Shown piece after piece: positions 9,223 through 18,393 of a stretch of DNA of 64,000 nucleotides. This stretch comes from Lachnospiraceae bacterium (GTDB lineage: Bacteria; Bacillota; Clostridia; Lachnospirales; Anaerotignaceae). Location: assembly GCA_910576545.1 (NCBI GenBank), contig CAJTKM010000003.1, positions 155,896 to 219,895 on the forward strand. Reading direction: 5' to 3'. The position numbers and the translations under genes were made by a program. The notes beneath the pieces were generated by a model. The model was given only the letters and a program-made list of their open reading frames with translations. It was not told the origin of the DNA and did no database searches. Position 1 is the first letter of the stretch, and every line of letters starts with the position of its first letter.

Positions 9223-10005
9223 TTACTCTGCCCAGCGTCCCAGCTTACGGAACCGCTGATAGCGTTCCTCTGCCAGTTTTTCGCCCGGTGTACGGGAATA
9301 ACCTTTCAAATCCAGAACAAGCCGCTCTTTCAGGCTTTCGCACATACGGGAGAAATGTACAAAATCCTCAGAAATCATATCCTCTGCAACGCCAAATTCC
9401 GTCATATCCTCCGCTGTGATATGCAGACATTCCGCCGCATCTGCCGCGAGTTTTGCGTCTTCCCAGAGTATGCTTGCGCAGCCCTCCGGAGAGATGACTG
9501 AAAATACCGCATTTTCCAGCATATACACTCTGTTTGCTACGGAAAGCCCCAGAGCACCGCCGCTGCCGCCTTCCCCGATAACGATAGTAATGATGGGCGT
9601 TTTCAACGCCATCATCTGCATCAGGTTATCAGCAATTGCCTGCCCCTGACCGCGTTCCTCTGCATCCTCTCCGCAGAATGCACCAGAGGTATCCACGAAG
9701 CAGATAACTGGGCGGGAAAACTTTTCTGCCTGTTTCATCAGTCGCAAAGCCTTGCGATAGCCCTCCGGCATCGGGCAGCCAAATCTGCACTGAATACGTT
9801 CCTCCAAATTGCGCCCGCGCTCAATGCCGATAAATGTCACAGGAATTTCGCCAAGCAGCCCTATACCGCCGATTACAGCAGGGTCGTCAGCGTATTTCCT
9901 GTCGCCGTGCAGTTCTGTGCGTTCGGAAAAGAGGCGTTCAATATAGGCTCTGGCAGTTGGGCGTTCTGCGTCCCTTGCCGCCTGTAATCGTTCGTAAGCC
10001 CTCAT
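9223..10005 (-). CDS. accA: Acetyl-CoA carboxylase carboxyltransferase subunit alpha
   Basis: With AccD it forms the carboxyltransferase that moves CO2 from biotin to acetyl-CoA, making malonyl-CoA. The 260-residue length is the short Firmicute form. Motifs include RPTARAYIERLF, FGCPMPEGYRKALRLMKQAEKF, FVDTSGAFCG and GEGGSGGALGL, which forms the acyl-CoA site. It is the last gene of the cluster and overlaps accD by 4 bases, so the two subunits are probably translationally coupled. Confidence 0.96.
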   Translation of the reverse strand: MRAYERLQAARDAERPTARAYIERLFSERTELHGDRKYADDPAVIGGIGLLGEIPVTFIGIERGRNLEERIQCRFGCPMPEGYRKALRLMKQAEKFSRPVICFVDTSGAFCGEDAEERGQGQAIADNLMQMMALKTPIITIVIGEGGSGGALGLSVANRVYMLENAVFSVISPEGCASILWEDAKLAADAAECLHITAEDMTEFGVAEDMISEDFVHFSRMCESLKERLVLDLKGYSRTPGEKLAEERYQRFRKLGRWAE

Positions 10006-10856
10006 AACATTGCCCCCTTTCCGCCATGCTGCCGCAGAAGGCGTTCCAGTGTCTGCCGCATTTCGTTACGCGGTACGATGGCGTCTACAAAGCCATGTTC
10101 CAGCAGAAATTCCGCGCTCTGGAAATCTTCCGGCAGTTTCTTTTTTGTCGTCTGCTCAACAACACGCCGCCCTGCAAAGCCAATGGTGGCCCTTGGTTCG
10201 GAAAGGATAATATCCCCAAGCATGGCGAAGCTTGCTGTAACACCGCCGGTCGTCGGGTCTGTCAGCACTGTGATGTAAAGGCCGCCGTTTTCCCCGTGCC
10301 TGCCGACTGTGCCGCTGACTTTTGCCATCTGCATCAGGGAAAGGATGCCTTCCTGCATCCGCGCGCCGCCAGAGGCTGTGAAGCCGACTACAGGCAGCTG
10401 GTTTTCTTCGGCGTATTCAAACAGCCGCGCGATTTTTTCGCCCACGACAGAACCCATACTGCCCATCATGAACTGCGGTTCCATAATAAATACGGCGCAG
10501 GGCTGGCGGCGTATTGCTGCCGTCCCGCAGAGCACACCCTCCGTTTCGCCGGAAACCGCTCTGCCGCACTCCATTTTTTCTGCATAGCCGGGAAATTCCA
10601 GCGGGTCAACCGTTGAGATGTTTGCGAAAAGCTCCTGAAAGCTGTCCCTGTCGAACAGTGCCTTTACCCGCGTCCGCGCGCCGATACGGTAATGATGGCC
10701 GCAGTTGGGGCAGACCATTTTATTTTTAGCGACAGCCCGTTTTGTTTCGTAAGACTTGCAGGACGGGCAGCGCATTTTTTCCTCTACAACAGGCGTGATT
10801 CCGCCTTTTTCCAACATATTTCTGGACTTGCGAAATAAACCTACAATATTATTCAT
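10002..10856 (-). CDS. accD: Acetyl-CoA carboxylase carboxyltransferase subunit beta
   Basis: Beta partner of AccA, 284 residues. The N-terminal zinc ribbon is complete (CPSC at about 31 and CPNCGHHYRIG at about 53), followed by a crotonase-fold carboxyltransferase domain with FTASGGARMQEG, LTDPTTGGVTASFA and the GFAGRRVVEQT loop. It overlaps accC by 8 bases and accA by 4. The zinc ribbon of bacterial AccD can bind RNA and DNA, but nothing specific is seen here. Confidence 0.96.
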   Translation of the reverse strand: MNNIVGLFRKSRNMLEKGGITPVVEEKMRCPSCKSYETKRAVAKNKMVCPNCGHHYRIGARTRVKALFDRDSFQELFANISTVDPLEFPGYAEKMECGRAVSGETEGVLCGTAAIRRQPCAVFIMEPQFMMGSMGSVVGEKIARLFEYAEENQLPVVGFTASGGARMQEGILSLMQMAKVSGTVGRHGENGGLYITVLTDPTTGGVTASFAMLGDIILSEPRATIGFAGRRVVEQTTKKKLPEDFQSAEFLLEHGFVDAIVPRNEMRQTLERLLRQHGGKGAML

Positions 10857-12183
10857 TTATCCCACGTCCTTCTTCCAAAATATTCTGTAATGCAAGGGTG
10901 TCATATTCCCCTTTGAAAAATGCCTTGCTGCGCACCAGGCGCAGCTGGTCTTCAATATTCGTTTCCACGCCCTGAATGACCATTTCGCAGAGCGCGGCCT
11001 CCATCTTACGGATAGCTTCTTCCCTGTCCTGCGCGTAAACAATTAGTTTGCCCAGCATGGAATCATAATATGGTACGATTTCACAGTCCTGGACGAGCGC
11101 GGTGTCAAAATGTACCCTTGCGCCTCCGGGGATATGCAGGAAATCTACAATTCCCGTTGAACGTGCGTTGATACGGCATTCTATGGAGTGCCCGTGCAGA
11201 TGGATGTTCTCCTGCCTGATATCCAACGGGATACGGCAGGCAATACGTATTTGCCATTTTACGATGTCTATACCGCTGATTTCTTCCGTAATGGGGTGTT
11301 CCACCTGCAAACGTGTATTCATTTCGATAAAATAAAACTGGCCGTCAGGCGCAAGCAGAAATTCAACAGTTCCGGCATTGGTGTATTCTGCCGCCTTTGC
11401 TGCTTTGACTGCCGCGTCCATCATTTGTTGCCGGATCTCTTCCGTCATCACAGGGCAGAGCGTTTCCTCCAGTACCTTCTGCTTGTTCAGCTGGAGCGAA
11501 CAGTCACGCTCCCCAAGGCAGAGGATATTCCCGAAGCAGTCTGCAAGTACCTGCATTTCCACATGCCGCACAGATGTCAGATATTTTTCCAGAAAAACGT
11601 CCCCATTGCTGAACGCGCTTTCTGCCTCGCGTGAAGCTGCGTAAAAGGCGTTTTCCAGTTCGTCTTCTTTCCATACAACGCGGATTCCTTTTCCGCCGCC
11701 GCCGGCGGTTGCTTTAATCAGGAGCGGATAGCCGATTTCCTTTGCGCGTTCCTTTGCTTCAGCGGCATCCTTCAGAATCTCTGTTCCCGGGACGACAGGC
11801 ACGCCGATTTCCTTCATCAGCTGTCTGGAATGGTCCTTATCGCCCATTGCCTCCAATACCTTGCTGTCCGGGCCGATAAAAGTGATGCCATTTTCCTCGC
11901 AGAGTGCGGCAAATTCCGCATTTTCCGAAAGGAAACCATAGCCCGGGTGTATCGCATTTGCGCCCATAGCCAGAGCCGCGCTGATGATATTTTTCTGGTT
12001 CAGATAGCTTTCCGCTGCGGGGCTTGCGCCGATACAGATGCGTTCGTCCGCCAGAGCCGCAGGCAGGGAATTTCGGTCAGCCTCGGAATAGACCGCAACG
12101 GTTTCGATGCCCATTTCGCGGCAGGCGCGTATGATGCGCACTGCCACCTCGCCCCGGTTGGCAACGAGAATTTTAGAAAACAT
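10849..12183 (-). CDS. accC: Biotin carboxylase subunit of acetyl-CoA carboxylase
   Basis: ATP-dependent carboxylation of the biotin carried by AccB; 444 residues, the normal length. Seen in order are FSKILVANRGEVAVRIIRAC, the ATP-grasp glycine loop KATAGGGGKGIRVV, ERDCSLQLNKQKVLEE, EMNTRLQVEHPITEE and the C-terminal HSIECRINAR. There is a 6-base gap after fabZ and an 8-base overlap into accD. Because it lies in a complete fatty-acid cluster, a role in acetyl-CoA rather than pyruvate carboxylation is secure. Confidence 0.97.
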   Translation of the reverse strand: MFSKILVANRGEVAVRIIRACREMGIETVAVYSEADRNSLPAALADERICIGASPAAESYLNQKNIISAALAMGANAIHPGYGFLSENAEFAALCEENGITFIGPDSKVLEAMGDKDHSRQLMKEIGVPVVPGTEILKDAAEAKERAKEIGYPLLIKATAGGGGKGIRVVWKEDELENAFYAASREAESAFSNGDVFLEKYLTSVRHVEMQVLADCFGNILCLGERDCSLQLNKQKVLEETLCPVMTEEIRQQMMDAAVKAAKAAEYTNAGTVEFLLAPDGQFYFIEMNTRLQVEHPITEEISGIDIVKWQIRIACRIPLDIRQENIHLHGHSIECRINARSTGIVDFLHIPGGARVHFDTALVQDCEIVPYYDSMLGKLIVYAQDREEAIRKMEAALCEMVIQGVETNIEDQLRLVRSKAFFKGEYDTLALQNILEEGRGINE

Positions 12184-12189
12184 AGTCCA

Positions 12190-12606
12190 TTACTCCTTTA
12201 TCAGCGCAAAAGAAAATTCCGCGCTGACACATAATTTTCCGTCTACATAACCCTTGCCCGAAGCCCAGTAAAAAACACCTTTGTGCTTGAGCAGGGTACA
12301 TTCTGTTTCCAAAACGTCACCGGGACGCACGCTGTTTTTGAAGCGTACCTTATCCAGACCGGTGAAAAAGGGGGTTGCGCCGCCCTCAGTCTGTTCGGAG
12401 AGCAGCACACAGGCGGACTGTCCCATGATTTCGCAGAGTATTACACCGGGTACAACGGGGTTTTCGGGGAAATGTCCCTGCAAAAACCATTCGTCCCCGC
12501 GGATTTTTTTTCTGCCGTATGCAACACCGTCCCGCAGTTCTGCTTCGTCAATGAGAAGCATGGCATCCCTGTGGGGAAGCAGCTTTTTGATTTCTTCCTG
12601 ATTCAT
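12190..12606 (-). CDS. fabZ: 3-hydroxyacyl-ACP dehydratase FabZ
   Basis: Hot-dog-fold dehydratase that turns 3-hydroxyacyl-ACP into trans-2-enoyl-ACP during elongation; 138 residues. The signature LPHRDAMLLID comes first, then the catalytic His in GHFPENPVVPGVI and the catalytic Glu in CEIMGQSA. It lies between accB and accC with gaps of 11 and 6 bases, the usual order in Clostridia and streptococci. Whether it also isomerises (FabM-like or FabN-like) cannot be told from the motifs. Confidence 0.95.
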   Translation of the reverse strand: MNQEEIKKLLPHRDAMLLIDEAELRDGVAYGRKKIRGDEWFLQGHFPENPVVPGVILCEIMGQSACVLLSEQTEGGATPFFTGLDKVRFKNSVRPGDVLETECTLLKHKGVFYWASGKGYVDGKLCVSAEFSFALIKE

Positions 12607-12617
12607 GGCGTCCTCCT

Positions 12618-13073
12618 TTATACGGGCTGTATGCGGAACAGGGGCTGGCCAAATTCCACAATCTGCCCATTATCCACCAGCACCGCCTGGACGGTACCGT
12701 CTGTTTCCGATTCGATGTTATTGAACATTTTCATGGATTCCACAATGCACAGCACATCGCCGGCCTTGACCTTGCTGCCGGCTTTTACGAAAGGTTCCGC
12801 GCCGCTCTGTGGAGCAAGGTAAACCGTACCCACCAGCGGGGATTTCTGTTCTACGCCGGTGAAAGGGGATTCTGTCAATTCGGGTGTTTCGGGTGTCAGT
12901 TCTGAAGGTTCTGCCGCCTCTTCCACAAAAACGGGGGAGGGGGCTTCTGCCGGAATTATCCTGCCGTTTGCTGCTTCCAGCACCAGACGGTTGTCACCCT
13001 CTGTCAGTTCCAGCTTTGTCAGCTGATTCTGACGCAGTATTTTTGCCAGTTCAGCGATTTTTTTCGTTTCCAC
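12618..13073 (-). CDS. accB: Biotin carboxyl carrier protein of acetyl-CoA carboxylase
   Basis: A 151-residue carrier: an N-terminal helical region, a Pro/Glu-rich linker (about 40-75) and a C-terminal biotinyl domain. The biotinylated lysine sits in VESMKMFNNIES, the expected position near residue 115. GDVLCIVESMKM and the final VEFGQPLFRI are typical. It is followed by fabZ and preceded by fabF with 7 bases between. No biotin-dependent regulatory site was noticed in the operon. Confidence 0.95.
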   Translation of the reverse strand: METKKIAELAKILRQNQLTKLELTEGDNRLVLEAANGRIIPAEAPSPVFVEEAAEPSELTPETPELTESPFTGVEQKSPLVGTVYLAPQSGAEPFVKAGSKVKAGDVLCIVESMKMFNNIESETDGTVQAVLVDNGQIVEFGQPLFRIQPV

Positions 13074-13080
13074 CGTTTCA

Positions 13081-14316
13081 TCATTCCTTTATTTTTTTGA
13101 ATGCAACACAGGCATTGTGCCCACCGAAGCCGAGAGAGGTTGACAATGTGCCTTCCAGCTCTGTATGCAGGGCAGTGTTAGGCGTATAGTCTAAATCACA
13201 GTCAGGGTCTGCTTCATTCAGGTTGATTGTGGGCGGAACAGTACCGTCCCGCAGGGCAAGTACTGCCGCGATGGCTTCTACTGCACCCGCTGCGCCCAGC
13301 ATATGCCCCGTCATGGATTTTGTGGAGCTGATATGCAGCTTTTTCGCGTCCTCTGTGCCAAAAGCGTTTTTGATGGCTGTGGTTTCGGTTTTGTCGTTTA
13401 AGGACGTACCTGTGCCATGTGCGTTGATATAAATTTTTTCTGCCGGAATACCCTCCAGACCTTCTGCCGCCAAAGCGATAGCCTTGCCGCTTGCTGTTGC
13501 TTCTTCTGCGGGAGCCGTGACATGGTGCGCGTCACAGGTCGAGCCATAGCCCGCAACTTCCGCGTAAATTTTTGCGCCGCGTGCCTTTGCGTGTTCGTAT
13601 TCCTCCAGGATCAGCGCGCCCGCACCTTCGCCCATGACAAAACCGCTGCGGCGTTTATCAAAGGGCAGGGAGGCTGCATTAGGGTCTTCGGAGGGGTTTA
13701 GGGCCATACAGCTGCCGAAGCCTGCCACTGCCAAAGGAGTGATAGCTGCTTCGCTGCCGCCGCAGATTGCCGCTACGGCATAGCCGTGGCGTATCGCGCG
13801 GAATGCCTCGCCGACTGCCGTTGTGCCTGTGGCACAGGCTGTGGAAACCGCGACACAGGCATTTTTTGCCTGATAGCGTATCGCGATATTGCCCGCAGCA
13901 ATATTATTGATCATTTTCGGGATAAAAAGCGGGGATACGCGCCTTGCGCCTTTCTCCTTCAGCATATCATAACTTTCGCAGAAGGTTTCAAAGCCGCCGA
14001 TGCCGGAGCCGAAATAAACCGCAAGTTCATCCTGCTCGATTTTACCTTCCAGACTACTGTCGTTCATTGCTTCACTTGCCGCTGCCATCGCATACTGTGT
14101 GAAAAGGTCGAGCTTTTTCGCCGCAAGTTTTTCCATATACTGTGTTGGGTCGAAATCCTTGACCTCAGCCGCCAGTTTGTATTTGCTTTCAGATGTGTCA
14201 AATCTGGTGATGGGGGCGATTCCGTTTTTCCCGATGCATACCGATTCCCAGAAAGCCGACGCGCTGTTGCCTACGGGCGTAACTGCGCCGATTCCCGTTA
14301 CTACTACTCGTTTCAT
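13081..14316 (-). CDS. fabF: 3-oxoacyl-ACP synthase II (KAS II)
   Basis: Condensing enzyme for elongation, 411 residues. The catalytic triad is visible: Cys in VSTACATGTTAVGEAF, His in NAHGTGTSLNDKTE and His in KSMTGHMLGAAGAVEA. I start it at 14316 (MKRVVVTGIG), because a GGAAGGGAT ribosome site lies just upstream; the longer frame from 14340 has no such site. A 157-base spacer with two hairpins separates it from fabG, so the second half of the cluster may be expressed or stabilised independently. Confidence 0.96.
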   Translation of the reverse strand: MKRVVVTGIGAVTPVGNSASAFWESVCIGKNGIAPITRFDTSESKYKLAAEVKDFDPTQYMEKLAAKKLDLFTQYAMAAASEAMNDSSLEGKIEQDELAVYFGSGIGGFETFCESYDMLKEKGARRVSPLFIPKMINNIAAGNIAIRYQAKNACVAVSTACATGTTAVGEAFRAIRHGYAVAAICGGSEAAITPLAVAGFGSCMALNPSEDPNAASLPFDKRRSGFVMGEGAGALILEEYEHAKARGAKIYAEVAGYGSTCDAHHVTAPAEEATASGKAIALAAEGLEGIPAEKIYINAHGTGTSLNDKTETTAIKNAFGTEDAKKLHISSTKSMTGHMLGAAGAVEAIAAVLALRDGTVPPTINLNEADPDCDLDYTPNTALHTELEGTLSTSLGFGGHNACVAFKKIKE

Positions 14317-14473
14317 GTCTATTTCATCCCTTCCAGACAAAATGCTTCAAAACCCTAAACTTTATCGCGAAAAACTGCGTTTTCCATTGTTTTTCAAAAG
14401 TGCTTCTCCAGACGCATGAAATGTGTCTGAAAGCGGGTCTGGGGTATTGGGGACAAAGCCCCAAGGTCTTTTT
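14317..14473 (-). other. Structured spacer between fabG and fabF
   Basis: Two hairpins are visible: arms CAGACGCAT and ATGTGTCTG (14409-14429, one mismatch), and TTGGGG/CCCCAA (14447-14464). Neither is followed by a T run on the minus strand, so they look like RNA-processing, stability or repeat elements rather than full terminators. No open frame was seen. Confidence 0.5.
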
Positions 14474-15208
14474 TTACATAGCCATGCCGCCGTCGATACG
14501 GATGACCTCACCGGTGATATAGTCCGATTCATCGGATGCAAGGAATAATGCCAGCTTTGCCACATCTTCCGGTGTGCCAAACCGTTTCATGGGTATGGCA
14601 TCCTTTAATGCGTCATTCCCGGTAAAAGTTTCCGTCATATCTGTTGCAATAAAGCCGGGCGCGATGGCATTACAGCAGATTCCTCTGGATGCAAGTTCCT
14701 TTGCCACCGATTTCGTCAGACCGACAACACCCGCCTTGGACGCGGAATAATTTGCCTGTCCTGCATTGCCGTTCAGCCCCGAAACAGAGCTGATATTGAT
14801 AATCTTCCCGCTTTTCTGCTTTAAGAACAACGGGTAGACGCCCTTTATCATATAAAATGTTCCTTTCAGATTTGTGTCGATGACTGCGTCAAAATCTGCC
14901 GCTTTCATCATCGGCACCAGTTTATCTTTTGTAATTCCGGCATTGTTTACCAAAATCTGTATGCCGCCGAAATCCTTCGTAATTTCCCTGAGGACCTCTG
15001 CCGCCGCGTCCGCATCGGAAACATTGCACTGATACGCCTTTGCTTTTACGCCGAGTGATTCCAGTTCCTTCAGGGTTTCTTCCGCCGCGGCAGTATTCCC
15101 CGCATATAAAAAAGCGATATCTGCGCCGTTTTCCGCGAATTTCAGGCAGATTGCCTTTCCAATTCCGCGTGAACCGCCTGTCACAACCGCTGTCTTTCCT
15201 TTCAGCAT
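14474..15208 (-). CDS. fabG: 3-oxoacyl-ACP reductase
   Basis: NADPH-dependent reductase of the elongation cycle, a 244-residue classical short-chain dehydrogenase. Seen are the Rossmann motif TGGSRGIGKAI, NNAG, the catalytic Ser in NISSVSGLNGN, the YSASKAGV Tyr-Lys pair and the C-terminal ITGEVIRIDGGMAM typical of FabG. It overlaps the end of fabD by 7 bases. The fabD-fabG order and coupling support FabG over other SDRs. Confidence 0.96.
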   Translation of the reverse strand: MLKGKTAVVTGGSRGIGKAICLKFAENGADIAFLYAGNTAAAEETLKELESLGVKAKAYQCNVSDADAAAEVLREITKDFGGIQILVNNAGITKDKLVPMMKAADFDAVIDTNLKGTFYMIKGVYPLFLKQKSGKIINISSVSGLNGNAGQANYSASKAGVVGLTKSVAKELASRGICCNAIAPGFIATDMTETFTGNDALKDAIPMKRFGTPEDVAKLALFLASDESDYITGEVIRIDGGMAM

Positions 15209-16122
15209 TCCGCACCGACCTCCTTGCTTACCTGTTCCGCTTCTTCCATATCAGAAACGCTGTATACATGACTTTCCGGCAGTATACGCGCAATCAGCTT
15301 TTTCAGCGTATTTCCTACGCCAACTTCGATAAAGGTATCAAAGCCGTCTGCTGCCATCCGCTCGATGCTTTCCTGCCAGCGCAGACTGTGGTTGATTTGC
15401 TGTTCCATCAGCTCGCGCACGTTTTCTGTGTATGGTTTTGTGGTAAAGTTGGAATATACCGCAATTTCCGGTTTCCGCAGTGCAAAAGCCGCCGCTTTTT
15501 CGCCGAATGCCTTTGCCGCGCCGTCCATAAAGGGAGAATGGAAACCGCCGCCCACAGCAATGGGCATGCCTCTGCCGCCGGCTTCGCGTACGGCCCTGGA
15601 AAATGCATCCATCTCTTCTTTTGCTCCGGCAACAACAAGCTGCCCGGGACCGTTATAATTCACAGGATAGACCTGCTGGAAATTTTTGCAGATTTCTTCA
15701 ACTTTTGTGTTTTCCAGCTTCATGACAGCCAGCATGGAGGCGGGATGTTCCGCCGCCGCCTTTGCCATTTCCTGACCACGGACACATGCCAGACGAAATC
15801 CGTCAAAATGGCTGTATGCTCCGGCAAACGCCAGCGCGGGCAGCTCGCCCAGAGAGAAACCCGCAACACCTTCCGGCACGATACCCATCTCCCGCAGGGC
15901 AACAGCCGCCGCCAAATCTGCCAGATACAGGCAGGGCTGTGTATTCTGCGTTTCTTTCAGTTCCCCTGCCGTACCTTCAAAGCATTGGCGCAGTGTACCG
16001 TCCCGCAGGGCTTCCGCTCCATCGAACAATGCGCGGATTTCTGCACTGTTTTCATAAAAGCTCTTTCCCATGCCGGCTTTCTGCGCGCCCTGTCCGGAAA
16101 AAACAAATGCTATTTTACCCAT
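15202..16122 (-). CDS. fabD: Malonyl-CoA:ACP transacylase
   Basis: Loads malonyl groups onto acyl carrier protein; 306 residues. FVFSGQGAQKAGMG opens the protein. The nucleophile Ser lies in GFSLGE, where most FabD proteins have GHSLGE, so the His next to the nucleophile is replaced by Phe; the catalytic His lies in GGGFHSPFM. The end EVGVGNTLKKLI is normal. It overlaps fabK by 13 bases and fabG by 7. The substitution is compatible with activity, since the GxSxG frame is kept. Confidence 0.95.
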   Translation of the reverse strand: MGKIAFVFSGQGAQKAGMGKSFYENSAEIRALFDGAEALRDGTLRQCFEGTAGELKETQNTQPCLYLADLAAAVALREMGIVPEGVAGFSLGELPALAFAGAYSHFDGFRLACVRGQEMAKAAAEHPASMLAVMKLENTKVEEICKNFQQVYPVNYNGPGQLVVAGAKEEMDAFSRAVREAGGRGMPIAVGGGFHSPFMDGAAKAFGEKAAAFALRKPEIAVYSNFTTKPYTENVRELMEQQINHSLRWQESIERMAADGFDTFIEVGVGNTLKKLIARILPESHVYSVSDMEEAEQVSKEVGAEC

Positions 16123-17060
16123 TTTGCCGCTCCTTTCAGAAGTGCCTCCGCTTCTTCTGCGACTTCCTTCACGATTTCTGCGGCAGGCTGTTCTTTTTTC
16201 ACCATGCCGGAAATCTGACCCGCGAGAAAACAGCCTTCCTTGGTATCGCCTTCCACAGCGGCTTTACGCAGTGCGCCTACGCCCAGCTCCGCAACACTTT
16301 CGGCAGTTGCTTCGGGGGCAAATTCCTTTTTCAGGAAATCCCGCGCAAACTGATTTTTTAAGCCGCGGCAGGTGTTCCCGCCGAAACGCCGCCCGGTTAC
16401 GGTTGTGGAAATATCCGTTGCTTTCAGCACCATATCTTTATAGTTTTGGTGTACGCCGCATTCCTCCGCAAGCAGGAAACGCGTACCCATCTGCACGCCG
16501 ACTGCCCCCAGCAGGAACGCTGCCGCCATGCCTCTGCCGTCGCCAATGCCGCCAGCTGCCAGAACAGGGATGTTCACTGCATCGCAGACCTGCGGTACGA
16601 GCGGCATGGTTGCCATATCGCCGATATGGCCGCCGGATTCTCCGCCCTCAGCGATTACAGCGTCTGCGCCTGCGCGCGCCATCATTTTTGCTCCCGCGAC
16701 AGACGCCACAACGGGAATAACTTTAATACCCGCCGCTTTCCACAGTGGAATATATTTCGTGGGAATGCCTGCGCCTGTTGTGACGACTGCGATTTTTTCC
16801 TCTGCCACAATCTGGGCAACTTCCTCCACATGGGGGCTCATCAGCATGATATTCACGCCGAAGGGCTTGTCTGTCAGCCCGCGCGCGGTTTTAATCTGCT
16901 CCCGCAGATAATCGCCGCCCGCGTTCATGGCGGAAATGATGCCGAGACCGCCGCCATTGGAAACAGCCGCCGCCAGCCTCCCATCGGCAATCCACGCCAT
17001 ACCGCCTTGGAAAATGGGGTATTGTATCCCCAGCATAGAGCAGATCGGTGAATCGATCAT
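16110..17060 (-). CDS. fabK: Enoyl-ACP reductase II (FMN-dependent)
   Basis: Final reduction step of each elongation round, using FMN; 316 residues of the nitronate monooxygenase fold. YPIFQGGMAWIADGRLAAAVSNGGGLG opens the barrel, shown here in parts (PIFQGGMAW, AVSNGGGLGII); GGESGGHIG and PVLAAGGIGDGRG form the flavin phosphate site. FabK in place of FabI is common in Clostridia and streptococci and usually gives triclosan tolerance. It lies 22 bases after acpP and overlaps fabD. Confidence 0.94.
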   Translation of the reverse strand: MIDSPICSMLGIQYPIFQGGMAWIADGRLAAAVSNGGGLGIISAMNAGGDYLREQIKTARGLTDKPFGVNIMLMSPHVEEVAQIVAEEKIAVVTTGAGIPTKYIPLWKAAGIKVIPVVASVAGAKMMARAGADAVIAEGGESGGHIGDMATMPLVPQVCDAVNIPVLAAGGIGDGRGMAAAFLLGAVGVQMGTRFLLAEECGVHQNYKDMVLKATDISTTVTGRRFGGNTCRGLKNQFARDFLKKEFAPEATAESVAELGVGALRKAAVEGDTKEGCFLAGQISGMVKKEQPAAEIVKEVAEEAEALLKGAAKWVK

Positions 17061-17082
17061 AGGGTTTTCCGCCTCCTTTTGA

Positions 17083-17307
17083 TTAGTCCAGCTTGCTTTC
17101 GATCAGTGTGACCAGATCGCTTACGGTGTTGATTTTGTTTTCGCCCATTTCAATCTCTGTGCCGAACGCTTCTTCCAGATTCATCAGAAGCTCCATAACG
17201 TCAAGAGAGTCGATGCCGAGTGTGCCGAATTCTGTTTCGGGCTTAATGTCCGCTGCGTCACATTCCAGTTTTTCTGCCAACATTGCTGCAATCTTTTCAA
17301 ATACCAT
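17083..17307 (-). CDS. acpP: Acyl carrier protein
   Basis: A 74-residue acidic helical carrier; Ser in GIDSLDVMELLM receives the 4'-phosphopantetheine arm. I choose the ATG at 17307, since AGGAG lies 10 bases upstream; the upstream TTG of the longer frame is only one base from AGGAG. It precedes fabK by 22 bases. A terminator-like hairpin separates it from fabH, so it may be set at a level different from fabH. Confidence 0.95.
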   Translation of the reverse strand: MVFEKIAAMLAEKLECDAADIKPETEFGTLGIDSLDVMELLMNLEEAFGTEIEMGENKINTVSDLVTLIESKLD

Positions 17308-17359
17308 AATTTTCAATCTCCTTTACATTTTCGTATCATTTTTGTTTTCTTTTCTCTAT

Positions 17360-17382
17360 AAAAAACGGCCTGACCGTTTTTT
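17360..17382 (-). terminator. Terminator or attenuator between fabH and acpP
   Basis: Perfect arms AAAAAACGG and CCGTTTTTT around a 5-base loop; the poly-T side serves either strand. Lying inside an otherwise collinear cluster, it would cut down fabH read-through into acpP and implies a second promoter for acpP onward or partial read-through. Confidence 0.7.
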
Positions 17383-17436
17383 GACTTTATGATTGCGGGA
17401 ACTATATTTTCCAAACAAAATTTTTGCAGATATTCT

Positions 17437-18393
17437 TTACCACCGCAGCAGGCATGCCGCGCTTGCAAGCCCTCCGCCAAACGCAGGAAGGAGCAGCAGG
17501 TCGCCTTTTTTCAGCATTCCCCTGCGGTTCATTTCATCCAGCGCAATAGGAATGCTTGCTGAAGATGTGTTGCCGAAACGGTCGATATTGACATAAAATT
17601 TCTCCTTCGGCACTTTCAGCTTTGCGCTGGCAAAATCAATGATTCTTTTGTTTGCCTGATGCGGGACGATATAAGCTACATCGTCAAACGAAAAACCGTT
17701 CCGTTCCAATACCTGCACGGAATCCCTGCAAATTGCAGTTACTGCAAATTTGAAAGTATCCTGTCCGCGCATATGAATGCAGGGCTTTCTTTCCTGTCCC
17801 CTCTGATAGTACGGGGAGCTGCCTACGGGCTGGGGAATATTAATGACGTCGAGCCCGCCTTTTACATCAAAAACTGCGTCAATATATCCATTGCCTTCGC
17901 CTAAAACTACCGCGCCCGCGCCATCGGCAAATATAACACAGGTGCTTCTGTCTGTCCAGTCTATCAGGCGGCTGAGCCGCTCTGTGCCAACGACAAGTAC
18001 CTTTTTCACTTTTTTTCTGGCAAAAAAGCCCGCCGCTGTTTCCAGCATAAAATCAAATGCGGAGCAGGCTGCATTGATATCCATTGTCATGCAGGATACA
18101 CCAAGACGACCCTGTATCTCACAGGAAACAGAAGGGGATATGGTTTCCCCGCTGACGCTTGCGGCAAGTATCAGATCAAGCTCCTCCGCTCTTACACCGC
18201 TGTTTTCCAAAGCAGCCAGAGCCGCCCGATAGCCCATTTCTGCCGCGGTTTCCTGTTCGCTGAAATGGCGTTCATGAATACCGACCCGCTGCATGATCCA
18301 TTCATCGTTTGTATCAATAATCTGTGACAGGTCGTCATTCGTAACCACCTTGGGCGGGACGTACATTCCCGTTCCCAGCACGCTAAAACTCAT
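17437..18393 (-). CDS. fabH: 3-oxoacyl-ACP synthase III
   Basis: Starts each chain by condensing acyl-CoA with malonyl-ACP; 318 residues. The catalytic Cys lies in INAACSAFDFML, His in PHQANKRIID and Asn in FGNTSSASIP. GGAGGG lies 9 bases before the ATG. It is the first gene of the cluster. The usual upstream MarR-family regulator gene fabT is absent here: the 536 bases upstream hold no credible gene, only inverted repeats. Confidence 0.96.
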   Translation of the reverse strand: MSFSVLGTGMYVPPKVVTNDDLSQIIDTNDEWIMQRVGIHERHFSEQETAAEMGYRAALAALENSGVRAEELDLILAASVSGETISPSVSCEIQGRLGVSCMTMDINAACSAFDFMLETAAGFFARKKVKKVLVVGTERLSRLIDWTDRSTCVIFADGAGAVVLGEGNGYIDAVFDVKGGLDVINIPQPVGSSPYYQRGQERKPCIHMRGQDTFKFAVTAICRDSVQVLERNGFSFDDVAYIVPHQANKRIIDFASAKLKVPKEKFYVNIDRFGNTSSASIPIALDEMNRRGMLKKGDLLLLPAFGGGLASAACLLRW